The position numbers and the translations under genes are program-made. From Magnolia sinica (taxonomy: Eukaryota; Streptophyta; Magnoliopsida; Magnoliales; Magnoliaceae): 64,000 bases of DNA. Where the stretch lies: positions 46,049,001 through 46,113,000 of the forward strand of contig NC_080588.1 of NCBI RefSeq assembly GCF_029962835.1, read 5' to 3'. The notes beneath the pieces are model-generated. The model was given only the letters and a program-made list of their open reading frames with translations. It did not search any database and was not told the DNA's origin. Below, piece by piece: positions 36,001 to 48,647 of the stretch (position 1 is its first letter; the number at the start of each line of letters is the position of its first letter).

Positions 36001-36784
36001 TAAATAATGGGATGGGTTGGTGGTTTTGGGTTTTAGGAGACACAAAGATGGATTTGTGTGCTCAAATGAGAGGAGTAAGGGAGATAGAAGGTGGTAGGAG
36101 ATGGGTTTTGAAAAAAATGGTGGAGTGTGTGTGTAATGAAGAAGAAGAAGAAGATTTGAGTATGGAATGAGTATGGAATGGAGATTTAAGAGGGAAAATG
36201 AGATTTGAAGAGGTTTGGAGGGTTTAGAAGTTAGGTGAGGAAATGAAGTAAAAGGGGAGAAATAGATTGGTCCCACACATGGGGGGACCCACACGCATGT
36301 GTGGAGGGCAGCGGGTCGCCAGACCCGCTGGCCCTCTGCGGCCCGCTGGAGATAGGCGCGACGTGCCGCGGTCGGCGTGGTGGCGTCGCGGTCCGCTGGA
36401 CCGTGGGCGGTGGCTTCCCCCTCCCGGGGTATCGAAAATATGCAGGGGACCCCCTGAGTCCCACCGTTCCTTATGGTTTAGGCCCCTCGTGTCCGTTTGT
36501 AGTGGTTTCGGGTTCTAACAAGTGCGTATTCACACTTTTTGGGTCATTTGAGTGTGGGATTTGCTGAATTATTGTCCAAACCCGTCGATTGACAGTTTAG
36601 AAGGGAATTGGGATCATTTCCCATGATCACAAATGCATACAGGTCACATTTCAATGGTCAGTTTTGCCCGTCGGTGAAACTTGGGATCTTATGGTCATGT
36701 CTACATTTTATCACCCCCACCTAAGTTAAAGTACGTCAGTGTGTGTCGTGTTAGCATAACTCAGGTCCAGTTTAATCCAAATCA
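36001..36784 (-). other. Gypsy 5' leader between primer site and first ORF
   Basis: About 780 bases without conserved protein. GC-rich in 36290-36430, AT-rich elsewhere. The long frame at 35797-36294 is leader sequence fused to the start of the extra ORF and need not be translated. Confidence 0.6.
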
Positions 36785-36800
36785 TTCTCCGATACCAACT
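36785..36800 (-). other. Primer-binding site, initiator-methionine tRNA type
   Basis: Directly inside the 5' LTR the minus strand reads AGTTGGTATCGGAGAA. TGGTATCGGAG matches the TGGTATCAGAGC complement of the plant initiator tRNA 3' end with one internal mismatch. Confidence 0.85.
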
Positions 36801-39188
36801 TGTAATGCCCTAAAAATCAGGGATCGAGCAAAACTCAACTCCAAAGTTCTAAAACATCACTTATGGAACATAGATAATGATGATTAAATGTTGTCCATAT
36901 TAGTGCATTAAACATGAGTAGAATTACACCAAAATAACATATCATACTCCAGAGTTACTTAAATTGAGTGAGCGGGAGACTGATATGAATATATAAAGTA
37001 TGTAAGTGTTTATCAATCCCCAGAGTATGAGTATGTTACCAGGCTAAATAAATACATATATGGTTCCAAAATTTACAAAATATCAAGTATAAAGGTTCAA
37101 CTAATCCATAGTCCCATAATCCCAGCGACACAACTCTAGGTCTACATAGACCTGCTTGAGAGTTGCATGTAAGAGAACTCCTCCTTGTCGAAGAAGTCCG
37201 GTTCCATCGCATGAGCCTCGCCATAATCTGCATCTAAAACAGAGTCTAGTTGGTGTTTTAAAACACCATCCTAGAGTGGGAGTGAGTGATCAACTCGGTG
37301 GTACTATAAAGTAAAGGTTAACATGTTATCAATTCAGTCAAGCAGTAATGATAAAGTAATACAACAATCATATCCTAAGTACTCTTATTAATGCAAGAAT
37401 GGTATGGTGTAATGATGCATGCCCTCGCCTGCACTCCCTCAGCAACTTCATCTAACGGACGCGCATGACAAACTCCCTAAACGTGCGCTTCCTCGCCAAA
37501 GCACATGTAATGCGGTGCATGATCGTGTTAGCCAAGTAATTTATTAGGCTTATTCATACAGCAGATTCGGGAAGCTAAGGTACCTCCCTTTATATCATTA
37601 ACCTAAACAGGGATCCATGTAGGGTCGTCAATCCTAGTTAGTTACATACGATAGGCAAGTTGTAGGGCATCACCCCTAATGAAAGCAGTGGATAGGTAAG
37701 TTCACGAGTTTACACTCGAGGTCACTACGGAGAGGTTCGTCACCTCAGTGTAGGCCTAGTTTATACTCGAGGTCACTGCGGGAAGCTCGTCACCTGAACG
37801 TAGGTCGACAGCTAGAATACAGTGTCCTATACCACCACATTCGGCTCACGAGTTTGTGTTACCCACTGGTCACTACGGGGAGGCTCGTCACCCCAGCGTA
37901 GGTCAACAGCTCGACCACGGTGTCCGATACCACCATGCCTGGCTCATGAGTCTTAGCGGATCTTGGTACCATGGTTGAAACGGGCTTTACATTGGTAAGC
38001 GGTACCTTAGATTCAAGTAGTAGTGTTCATACATGGTAAACACACAATAGGCTAATCAGGTTATTTGATAAGTGCAATTGGTACGAGCGTACGTTGAAGT
38101 AATCGACATAAAGCGTGTAAGTACTCTACGTGGCCTAACCACTGTCGACCATCAGCGTACAGCTCGGATTCATCGAACGTATCTAATGTGGCAAAGCTAG
38201 TTCAGCCACTCAATCAGGAACCATTACCGATTGCTTGGACTATGTGGTAGTCTCAAACATACTCAATTGCAATGGGTAGTCACATATGTTGAACATAGCA
38301 GCAATTAACAATCAAACCAAACATAATTCTCATTTGAACATTTTATAAAAAAACATTGAACACATTATTATACACATGCAATTCATCCGTAAATCTCATA
38401 GTAGCCATTTATATCACATGAAGGAAATTATAGATATGGATACGGCAGTTGAGAATCCTATCTCAACACCCTCATTAAAAGCAATTTAGCAAACAATTTC
38501 TCATTCAAACATTTTATCAAACACTTAAACTACACATTACTTGCATACATAACATGAATTAGCTATAACATATATTATGGCAAATCCTTTCACAAAGGAG
38601 TTGTCATACATACAATAAACATGTATTATAGGTTAATAGTCATGACCAGTACAAATCATAATTGCAAATTCATTCAAACATTTCAACAAACACATGAAAT
38701 GCATTTTATATTCACATAGTTCACACACATGTATAATTTACTAAATCTATCGTAACTAAGATCATATGGCAGCAATCAAGTCAGACATAAACCATTGCTG
38801 ACATTAAAAACCTTGAAAACCATAACCTAAATGTTTATAGTTCGCACCTTTCGTCGGTACGCCCGTTACGAACTTGGTTCGTACACTGCGTCTCCGTCTA
38901 CAGCACAGCGGCTACCTAAATCATGAAAGAGGTTAGCTATTTCGTCGATTCCTCTATTTGGATTCCTAAAAAAAAATTAGGGTTAGGATTTCTTACCTAA
39001 ATCAGAGTTGGAATGGCTCGTGTAGCTAGATGCAAAGACGATCTAGTGCGAGTAGTCGTAAGAGAGAAACACCGCCTCGATCACCCAAACTCTCACTCTT
39101 CTCCTCATACTTTTCTTTTCTTTTCTCTCTTCTCTCACCTAGGGTTTGAGAAAATTCGTATGAGAGAGGGATGAGGTGGTTTAAGGGC

Positions 39189-39196
39189 CTTATATA
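39189..39196 (-). promoter_or_regulatory. TATA box in gypsy 5' LTR
   Basis: Minus-strand TATATAAG in CCTATATAAGG, conserved with the 3' LTR. Transcription from here would proceed towards lower coordinates, through the internal region. Confidence 0.6.
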
Positions 39197-39589
39197 GGCT
39201 TAGAAGTGATGTCAATGGCCTCAAGGCCATGGTATACTTAGGTTATAGCCAAAAGACGTCTGTTTCAGGCAAACGGAACTCATCTGGAGGCCCATTACTC
39301 ACCTACATCATGGAGTAAGTTCCCTGACCATGGATCTAAGCCAGGTTAAGGTTTCGGTTCAATCAAATTTATGGATCAACCGTAGAGGACCCGTATTAGT
39401 TCAACGGTCATCGTCACTCGATCAGGGCCATAAGTATACTGACCTGTGTAGGAAAATTTTCCTGATCCAAGGTATAGTTTGGTCAAAATCTGACGGTCTG
39501 AAGTCTTTAATTTCACCTGCAAGCGAATGGTCTAATTGACTTAATTTGAGTTCATTTCTTAAAGTTATTCGCGTTTCTCATGCACTTTG

Positions 39590-42500
39590 TGTAAGGCCCG
39601 TATCCTAACCCATACCGTTCTGTAGGCTTCGCGGTCCTCCCGGTCAAATTCCGGCAACTCGCATTCTGTTATCTGGGTTTGCGCACAACCCTGAGTCATA
39701 TCCCATTATTCAGAGTCGGCTTGACCCGAGACTTGTACCCGTGCGACCGCGCCGTCGCCGCTGTTCCAACGCTACGTCTTGCGCGCTGAGGCGATATCCA
39801 GGCAAGAAGATGTGAGCCTGCGTTCAGTTCGAGAAAATACCGCACGTTGCAATTCCAAGAGAATCTATCAAATCCATCACATCAGTCACATCACTTGTCA
39901 AAAGTACACCCATCACTCAACCCATTACTCTCCCCATGCCTAAGTACAAAAGCAACCTCAAAAAGTCAACAAACACCTTACCTCTCATGTCACTCCACCA
40001 TCCTTCTCTCCCATCATCTCTCTCTCTCATTTCTCCCAAGCTCCATGGGAGCAACTCACGTCCATGGCTTCCATGGGAGAGAGTAGTGTGGCCCACCTTT
40101 CTACCACCCGGTCCCACCATCCTAAGCCCATCTCAACCATTGAAATTGTCCATTTGGGACTCTATCAAGCATTGGCGGTAGAAGGAAGGAGAGATCTCGA
40201 GGTGGGTGCTTCTTTCTCTCTCTCTCTCTCTCCCTCTCTCTATCATTTTATGTGGTGGTGTGGCTGTGTGGCCGCCAGAATGGACCCCACCTTGATGTAT
40301 GTCTTATCCACACCACATCGTGCATTTGGTGGCCCACCTAACCAAGGCCCACCTTAAAATTGTGTGTGCGCAAACCGTCCAGCGTCCAGGGACGCTGGAC
40401 GTTGCTACACTGTGAAGTGTGAACTGACCAAAATATCAGTTTGATTCCAAGCTTTGGCATGGGGTGCTCAAGAAGGCCCCACCTCGATGTATACGTTTAA
40501 TCCACGCCGTCCATTCCATTCCTCGACTCATTTTATGTGTTGATCCAAAAAAAATGAAGCTGATCTGAGTTTTCTGGCGGGCCATAGCATAGAAAACAGT
40601 GGTTTTCACCGTTAAAATGTACTCTGACCTTTCTACACACTGAAATATGCCAATATTGGGCTTTCTTGGCTTGACTTGAACCATGGAAGCCAGTGGACGG
40701 GGTAGATTTTTCTGACGCGGGCCCCACGTGTGAAAATCCACAAAAAAACTATTTTTATATATAAAAAAAAAACAGCAGACGTTGTGCTGTCTGCGTCAAG
40801 AAGAGGACGCTGCCAGCAAGCACCGTCTGCAGCTTGGTTGGACGCTGGGACAGTGGGCCCCACTACAGGCCCCGCCTTGATGCGTGTTGAACATCAACAC
40901 CGTGTATTTGATGGGTCCCCTCTATTAATGGGCCATCTCCAAAAACCAGCCGGTCTCAGCACTCAGTTGGTCCACACCAACAATGGCAGAGATTAAATGT
41001 CTACCTTTGAAACCTTTTAGGGCCCAGAAGTTTTGGATCATTATAAAATTTGTTTTCGCTCTTCGTCTGGGTCTGTGCGACCTTATCAACGGTTGGGATG
41101 GCAGATAAACGTTATGGTGGGCCCCACATGGGACCCACTGTTGTATGTATGTATACCCACACCGTCATCGATTTGGTGGGAATCCACCGTGATGCATTTG
41201 TCCCGTCCAGACCGTCCAAATGATTTGGACAGTGCTGGAGTATTTGGACGGTGCAGTGGTGCTACCCTGCCACGATGCAAGTGTTTCATCTATGCTGGCG
41301 TGCCTGGGTCCACTTTGATGTATATACCATCCATCTGGACGTGGGCCCCACACCTTGGACGTGTGCATCTAGACCTTTCGTGCATGGCCACACGTGATGT
41401 CTATGTTTGGTCCACATCATACATCTAGAGGACGGTGGGCCATGATGCATTTATTTTGCACCCAGACCGTCCACCTGGACGGTGGCCAGCAGGCCTGGGT
41501 CCAATAAATAAATAATATAATATTTTATATAATATATGATATGTATATATCACATATACCTGGTGGGTCCACCTCTGACTTACATCAGCACCCTATGTGT
41601 GGGACACCTAAATGCATGTATTTTACACACAGTCCATTTGAGCGGTGCTTGTAAAGCCACCATGATGGATGTGTATTTTTCCAGCCATCCATTTGATAGT
41701 GTGTGTAAATGTTATAATAATATTTATATAATATAATATATTATATAAGTTATTTGATGGTGGCCCACCCACGTGGGACCACCTTGATTGGAAATGGATG
41801 GGCTGGAGGTACCTGCACCAGCCCTAGAGCTGATTGTCTGACCACGGACGTGATCCAGACCATCCGCCCATTTAAATGGTGGGCCATGCATGTGGGCCCC
41901 ACCATGATGCATGCGTTATATCTCACCGTCCATCATCCGGACGGTAGGCCCCTGCAGCGTGGCTACTATGCTGGAAAGATGCCACCAAGTTCTATGGGTC
42001 CCACCTGTTTCATCCATGCCATCCATCTATGGGACCCACCACGATGCATGTGTTGTATCCATACCGTTCAACCATTTGAGAGATCATTTCATGGCTCGAG
42101 AGAAAGAATGAGTCAGATCTCGAGTTCAAGTGGACCCCCCACCATTTGCAATAATGGGGACAGTGACATCCACCGTTCAACTTCTTAGGAGCCACAGTAG
42201 TTTCTACTCAAGCTGATATTTGGTTTTCACTTCATTTATCTCTATATTAACTTGTGAATAGGTCGGATCTCAAAAATACATATCGGTGGACCCGACTTGA
42301 TGTGTGTGAGGCCCATTAATGCGGCCCATTATGTAACCCACTTGATGTGTGTGAGGCCCATTAATGCGGCCCATTGATGTAACCCACTTGATGTGTGTGA
42401 GGCCCATTGTGCGACCCATTGCTACATATTGAGTTTCACGAGTCGTAGCCCGTTATGGTGTATTTATGGCCAGGTGGTAAGGCCCATGCAATGTATTATG

Positions 42501-45500
42501 GCCCTTTACGATGTATATTAGGCCTTTGTGTGAAGCCATGGGCCCACTATATATTTGGCTTTATGTGGGCCATTCCTTGGGAGTAATGATGGTTAAATGT
42601 CAACATTGTTAAGTAGTGATGGTTAGATTCTACATTGTGACTTTTCCTTAGACTTGATAAGGCCCATCTTCATCATTCTCCAGTGGGTTAACCCAAACAA
42701 ATGGGCCCCATTGATATTGCTTGGTCCATCATCGGTCGTCCACATATGGACCCCGCCTTGCGATCAAGGCTGATTATCGTGACCGATTTACTGATTTTGA
42801 TTATCGATCGATCCAATTATCGTGACCGATTTGCCGATTCGGATTATCGATCGATCCAATTGTCGTGACCGATTCGCCGATTTTGATTATCGATCGATCC
42901 GATTGTCGTGACCGATTTACCGATTCTGATTATCGATCGATCCTGATTATCGTGACCGATTTACCGATTTTGATTATCGATCGATCCGATTGTCGTGACC
43001 GATTTACCGATTCTGATTATCGATCGATCCGATTGTCGTGGCTGATTTGCCGACTCTGATTATCGATCAATATCTATTATTGTGACCGATTTGTCGATTT
43101 TGATTAGCGATCGAGGCTGATTTTCGTGACCGATTTACCGATTTTGATTATCGACCGATCCGATTGTCGTGACCGATTTACCGATTCTGATTATTGATTG
43201 ATCCGATTGTCGTGACTGATTTGCCGACTCTGATTATCGATCGATCCTGATTATCGTGACCGATTTACCGATTTTGATTATCGATCGATCCGATTGTCGT
43301 GACCGATTTACCGATTCTGATTATCGATCGATCCGATTGTCGTGGCTGATTTGCCGACTCTGATTATCGATCAATATCTGTTGTTGTGACCGATTTGTCG
43401 ATTTTGATTAGCGATCGAGGCTGATTTTCGTGACCGATTTACCGATTTTGATTATCGACCGATCCGATTATCGTGACCGATTTACCGATTCTGATTATCG
43501 ATCGATCCGATTGTCGTGACCGATTTGCCGATTCGGATTATCGATCGATCCAATTGTCGTGACCGATTCACCGATTTTGATTATCGATCGATCCGATTGT
43601 CGTGACCGATTTACCGATTCTGACTAGCGATCGAGGCTGATTATCGTGACTGATTTACCGATTTTGATCATCGATCAATCCCTATTGCCGAGGCCGAGTA
43701 TTGAAGCCGATTTCGATTGTCAAGGTCGATTGTATAGGCCGACTCCGATTGTTGAGGCCAATTCCGAGTGTCAATTCCGATTAACGAGACCTATTGATGT
43801 GTATGTGAACCGTAGTCAAGGCCTACTGTGATGTATTCATGGCCCATGGGCAAGGCCCATTGTGGTGTATTCGTGGCCTATGGGCAAGGCTATTGTGATA
43901 TGTATTAGGCCCATGATGTATGACCCATTTGATGTATTCGTGACCCATGTGTAGGGCTCACATTTTATGTATTTGAAGCCCATGAGTAGGGCCCACCTGT
44001 TGTGTATATGTGGCCCTTGAGTAAGGCCCATGGTGTTATATATTCGGTCCTTGTGTGAGGCCATGAGTCTGCTATATATTAGGCTTTATGTGAGTCATTC
44101 CTTGAGGGTAATGCTGGTTAAATGTCCACATTGTCGAGATCGATTGTCGATGCCGGTTCTTGATACCGATTATGAGTATATGACAGCATAGCATCATGAT
44201 ACATGCCCATACGCATCATCTGCATGTTTGTTATGAGATGTGATTGACCATTGCATATGCTATAGGTAGGTTGTTCATGGGGCTTCCTGATAGGCGGAGT
44301 TGCCCTACATGAGAGCACGACATGTGCAGGGTTGATGCATGATTGGACTGTGTGACTCATGCATCTCCCATTTGTGTGACATGACCACCGTACGCCCTAG
44401 CGACATCAGGGTCATAGCCTCCACAGATATTTTGTGGATGGCCAGATGGGATACCGGAAATCTGTTCTACATGGGGTGCTATAGATATCCCTGGGTGAAA
44501 GTCCCTAAACCCTCTTGGTTCCAGAGGTTGCTCCAACGTCTAGACCGAGTGGATGCATGAGCGCATGAGGGCCGTATACCATAGGCCGCGTCTCCCACTG
44601 TGTTGTGGTCGGTTGGAAGGGGGTGCGGCCTTACCTGCCCGAGAGGAGGGGGCAATGCTAGGCTGAGTCTGACCAGCTCGAGGAATGGGTCCGCTATCGA
44701 CGAGCTGGGCCCGATATCGGCAGGCGGATAGTGAGGTCTCTTCCACTCACCTTGTTGTGCGCGATGGGGCGGCAATCTGGTTTGGAGTGTAATAGACCCC
44801 GGTGATTTCCTAGAGAAAAACTGTACTGATATGTGGACTTATTGAGCAGGAATTGCATATTCATTCATTCACTATCCACTCGGGTTGGTGGTGCGTAACT
44901 ATTTATTACGTGTACCTTCGCATGACCAGGATTTTGGTTGGGCGCGCGACTAACCTGAGATCAGGAGTTTACTACATTGAGTCTGACTATCCAAATTTAG
45001 GTATGGGACTGGTTTGGATAGAAGTCCCTTGTGGTGGACCCCGTAGTTTGCGATACTACGTACTATCATCCCGACTTCACACTCCAGCATGGTCATTTCA
45101 TTCGCACTGCATATACATTGCATCCGCAGTACCTAGCATTTTGGGTTACTATGTTTCTGCACTTATATGGCATAGACGGACTTAGCAGGATTTACATATT
45201 GCATTGTACCCTCAGTATATGATTTTTGGCTCTCTTTGGCGACTCCTTTGTATAACTGATCTGTATTCCACTTACTCTGATATTATGTAACTTACGGACT
45301 TACCAGTATAATTTTGCTTACTCTGATATTGTATCTTGTCAGTATTTCCATTTATTCCATTGTATAATTTATGGCATTGTATTGCATACTTGACCCTTAC
45401 CTTGTGCACACACTTACACCACCCTCTAAGCTTTTTATAAGCTTATGCACGATAGATGCGTGCAGGTGATGTCAGGTTGCAGCAGTGTTGAGCTTGGAGC

Positions 45501-45800
45501 GTGCAGTGATCTTCTGAAGCTTGATTTTCGATTTATGTATTTCCTTTTAGCATTGTACTCAATGATTATATTAGTGGATATGTGATGATGATGTTGCCTT
45601 TGTGAATTGGGTAATCTTGTGGTTATGCTTATTACGAGTTAAATGTTCATTTAAAAAAAAAATCCTCCTAGTAGGATTCCAGGATCGGAATCTGGCGTTT
45701 AGACGCTAGGAGCCGGGAATGGGGTACTACGGAGGCTGTCGGCACCGGATTTGGCGATCGAGATTCTTGTGAATCTGATTTCTGGGTTTGGGGCGTGACA
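39590..45800 (+). mobile_element. Solo LTR, 4-kb family, copy 4 (expanded by satellite)
   Basis: 6211 bp from TGTAAGGCCCG to GGGCGTGACA, with target duplication CTTTG (39585-39589 and 45801-45805). The intact site is seen in the other gypsy LTR near 29270. The extra length relative to copies 2 and 3 comes mainly from the satellite at 42770-43680 and from flanking TGGGCC arrays (42300-42540 and 43800-44090). 5' and 3' domains match the other copies. No coding region. Confidence 0.93.
42770..43680 (+). repeat. 43-bp satellite with ATCGATCGAT core, about 21 units
   Basis: Units of 43 bases with GATTATCGATCGATCC and TCGTGACCGATTTACCGATT; starts at 42773, 42816 and 42859 give the period. A variant pair (CAATATCTATTATTGTGACC and CAATATCTGTTGTTGTGACC) recurs about 304 bases apart (43061 and 43365), suggesting amplification of a block of about seven units. 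CpG-dense, with a self-complementary core. Lies wholly within solo LTR copy 4. Confidence 0.93.
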
Positions 45801-46196
45801 CTTTGCTTAGGGCTCAATTTGTGCGTTTCTGGATACTATTTGGGCTCAATTCCCATGGTGCTTGTCAAGCCCAGTAAGGCGGTCATAACCTTATGATTTT
45901 CATAGTAATCGGACTTTCGATGTGCGGTCTAGGTCCAATACGGAGTTTCAATGTGCTCCCGAGAGCAATTGAGTTTTGGGATTTCTCTTAGGTTTTTATG
46001 TAATGTTGAGTTAGCGATTTTAATAGTTTTAGGTCTTGCAGTTCGTATAGATAGTGGTTTAAGCTAATTTCACTGGTTATTTAGTTTAGTACTTAATTAA
46101 TTTTCGTCTAACTTCTACAGAATTCGATCCTTAGTAATTTTTGCCTAAGGTGATACTCGGATCTTTGTACAGATTTTTTTGAGACATTATAAGGCA

Positions 46197-46700
46197 TTAA
46201 GAAACATGCAATCGCTAATTTTCTTCATTATGAAATGATAGACGATAAACTTGTCACTAATCAGATTCATGATTTTCAAAATCTAGTTCATGAATTGTCA
46301 TCAGAAGGAATTAAGTTGGATGAAACATTTCTATCAGGAGCACTGATAGAAAAGCTACCGCCCTCCTCGAAAAATTATAAGAATAAAATGAAACATAAAA
46401 AGAATGGTGTTTCATTAGAAACTACAGTCGTACATATACAAATAGAGGAGGCTAATAGAAATAGGAACCAAAAAGAAAATGAAAATGAGATAGATTCAAA
46501 GGTGAATCTTGTAGAATCAAGTCGGGAAAACAATAAGAAGAAAAAATGCAAATGTCTTAACTATGGCAAACATATACATTATGCCAATGAATGCAGGATA
46601 AAAACGAAAAATACAAACAATCAATTTAAGAAAAAGTAAAATTGTTACAACTGTGGAAAGCCTGGACATCAAATTAAAACCTATAGGCTTAAGGAAAACA
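46197..46700 (+). pseudogene. Copia gag, C-terminal part with zinc knuckles
   Basis: Continues gag after the gypsy insertion: NFLHYEMIDDKLVTNQIHDF, then ELSSEGIKLDETFLSGALIE and PPSSKNYKNKMKH. Two CCHC-type knuckles follow. The first (CLNYGKHIHYANEC) has Tyr at the second Cys position. The second (CYNCGKPGHQIKTY) has Tyr at the last Cys position. A stop separates them at 46637. Nucleic-acid binding is expected to be lost. Confidence 0.85.
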
Positions 46701-46747
46701 AAGATAAGCCGCAGGCTAATCTTACAGAAACATGTAATGAGTCTAAC

Positions 46748-47131
46748 ATGGTAGTAGCTGTGGTGTCAGAATTTTTTCTTATAAATAACTTGGAGTGGGT
46801 ACTAAACACTAGTGCAACTCGGCATGTGTGCAAGGATCGTTACATGTTTACCTACTACCAAGTATCAGGAGATGATGAACAGGTATTCATGGGTAATGCT
46901 AGAACATCTCCAGTTGTAGGAAAATATAAAGTACTTCTGAGACTCACTTCTGGAAAGACTCTAATTTTAAATGATGTCCTACATGTGCCAGACATTAGAA
47001 GAAACTTAGTGTCTGGTTCACTCCTCAATAAAGATGGTGTCAAGTTATTATTTGATTCAGATAAGCTTGTAATAACTAAGAATGAAACTTTTGTTGGTAA
47101 GGGATACTGTAGTGATGACTATTCATTATAA
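46748..47131 (+). pseudogene. Copia protease region
   Basis: The frame contains EWVLNTSATRHVC where active copia proteases have W-x-x-D-S-G-A-x-x-H. The catalytic Asp is Asn and the Gly is Ala, so the enzyme would be dead. The following VFMGNARTSPVVGKYKV, LNDVLHVPDIRRNLVSGSLL is the usual end of the copia protease domain. Confidence 0.85.
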
Positions 47132-47189
47132 ATGTATCCAATAATAATAATAAGAAGACATCCAATTATATATATATATATATCCTTAA

Positions 47190-48206
47190 ACTCTTTTATT
47201 TATGGCATAGTAGATTAGGACATGTGAATGTAGCATCTTTGAAGAAAATGAAAAGATTAGGTTTATCACCTAATATATCTAATGAAGAATTTGATAAATT
47301 TGAAATATGTGTAGAATCAAAATTCATTAGAAAACCCTTTATATGAATAGAACGATCCTCTGTTCTATTAGAGTTGATACACAGTGACTTAAATAATTTT
47401 AGAAATCACATGTCTAGAGGTGGAAAAAGATATTAGATAACTTTTGTAGATAACTACTTTAAGTTCATTAGAGTATATCTGTTAAAGAACGAAGATGAAG
47501 CTTTAGATGCTTTTTCTAAGTATAAAATTGAAGTTAAAAATCAGTTAAATATAAAAATTAAAAGACTTAAAATGGATAGAGGAGGAGAGTATGAATCTTC
47601 TCAATTTAGAGAATTTGTAAAAAAAGTGAAATAGTTTACAAAACTACAACTCCTTATACATCAGAATAGAATGGAATAGAAGAACTTAAGAATCGAACTC
47701 TAAAGGAGATGATGAATACTATGTTAAATAGTTTAGGCTTACCCTCAAGTGTGTAAGGAGAAATAATTATGTCTGCTTGTTATATCCTAAATCAGATTTC
47801 TTCTAAGTTTTCAGAACAAGCACTTTATGAACTTTGGATGAATCATGATCCTAGTTATAAATATATTAAAGTATGGGGGTATCTTACTAAAGTAGGATTG
47901 CCTGAAACTAAGAAAATAAAGTTTGGCCCTAAAACGACTAACTGTATATTTATAGGTTACACACAAAATAGTACCGCCTACAGGTTTCCAGTTTTAAATA
48001 CTAAGGATAATATTTTAGATCCTAATACAATTATAAAAGCTAGGGATGTAGAGTTTTTTAAGAATGTATTCCCTATGAAATCTAAGTCTATAAGAATAGA
48101 GGAAGTTAATAAATTAGATATCGTGTGTACTATTAAAAGTACTTGCGAGCAGGTAGTAGAAGAGATACAAAAAAAAGTATTAGAGTTAGAAGAAAAACTA
48201 ATGTAG
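47190..48206 (+). pseudogene. Copia gag-pre-integrase and integrase
   Basis: Opens with LWHSRLGHVNVASLKKM (zinc region; HSRLGH), then LIHSDLNNF (first acidic residue), ITFVDNYFKFIRVYLLKN, KMDRGGEYESSQF (second acidic residue), NRTLKEMMNTML and AFIGYTQNS-type GKE/GY motif (CIFIGYTQNSTAYRF). Stops occur near 47345, 47436, 47630 and 47755, and the E-containing third motif is damaged. 47769-48206 is the open C-terminal part. Confidence 0.87.
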
Positions 48207-48616
48207 GAGATGGTTTTTTTCACATTCATTGTAGAAGATGGTCCTACAACTTATACAGAAGCAATTAACTCTCCAGAAGCAACCTTTTGAAAGGAAGCAA
48301 TAAATGATGAGTTGAAATCTATTATATCTAGTAAAACTTGGAGACTTGTAGACCTACCACCTAGAAACAAACCAATAGATTATAAATGAGTGTTTAGAAA
48401 GAAACTAGAACTAAATAGAACTATTGATAAGTTTAAAGCTAAACTGGTAGCAAAAGACTTTAAACAAAAGGAAAGAATAGATTATTTTGATACATATTCC
48501 CTTGTAACTAGGATCACAACTATTAGAGTCTTAATAACGACAGCTTCCATATATAAACTGGTGGTACACTAGACGAACGTTAAGACAGCTTTCCTAAATT
48601 GAGACTTAGAAGAAAA

Positions 48617-48647
<31 letters not shown>

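Larger units (their letters stand above)
22157..46191 (-). mobile_element. Ty3/gypsy chromovirus (Tekay/Del-like), minus strand
   Basis: Inserted in the copia gag with TSD AGGCA (22152-22156 and 46192-46196). Transcription runs from high to low coordinates. The 5' LTR is 36801-46191 and the 3' LTR 22157-29659, each interrupted by a 4-6-kb solo LTR. The internal region of about 7.1 kb has an iMet-type primer-binding site, an extra ORF, gag with a CCHC-like knuckle, protease, reverse transcriptase, RNase H, integrase, a C-terminal chromodomain and a polypurine tract. Domain order (integrase last) and chromodomain define a chromovirus. Frameshifts and stops are frequent in pol. Confidence 0.92.
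36801..46191 (-). repeat. 5' LTR of the gypsy element (interrupted)
   Basis: Plus-strand left edge TGTAATGCCC, right edge GACATTATA. Contains the nested solo LTR 39590-45800. Corrected length 3175 bp. The promoter TATA word is about 2.4 kb from the internal edge, so the transcript would carry a long R-U5 leader. Confidence 0.92.

Noticed and set aside
35797-36294. 165-codon minus ORF as a separate gene
   Set aside because: It is gypsy leader sequence (Leu/Ser/Pro-rich, low complexity) running into the start of the element's extra ORF.
42770-43680. CRISPR-like regular array
   Set aside because: Units are contiguous 43-bp tandem repeats with no unique spacers and no cas genes, in a plant nuclear context; it is a satellite.
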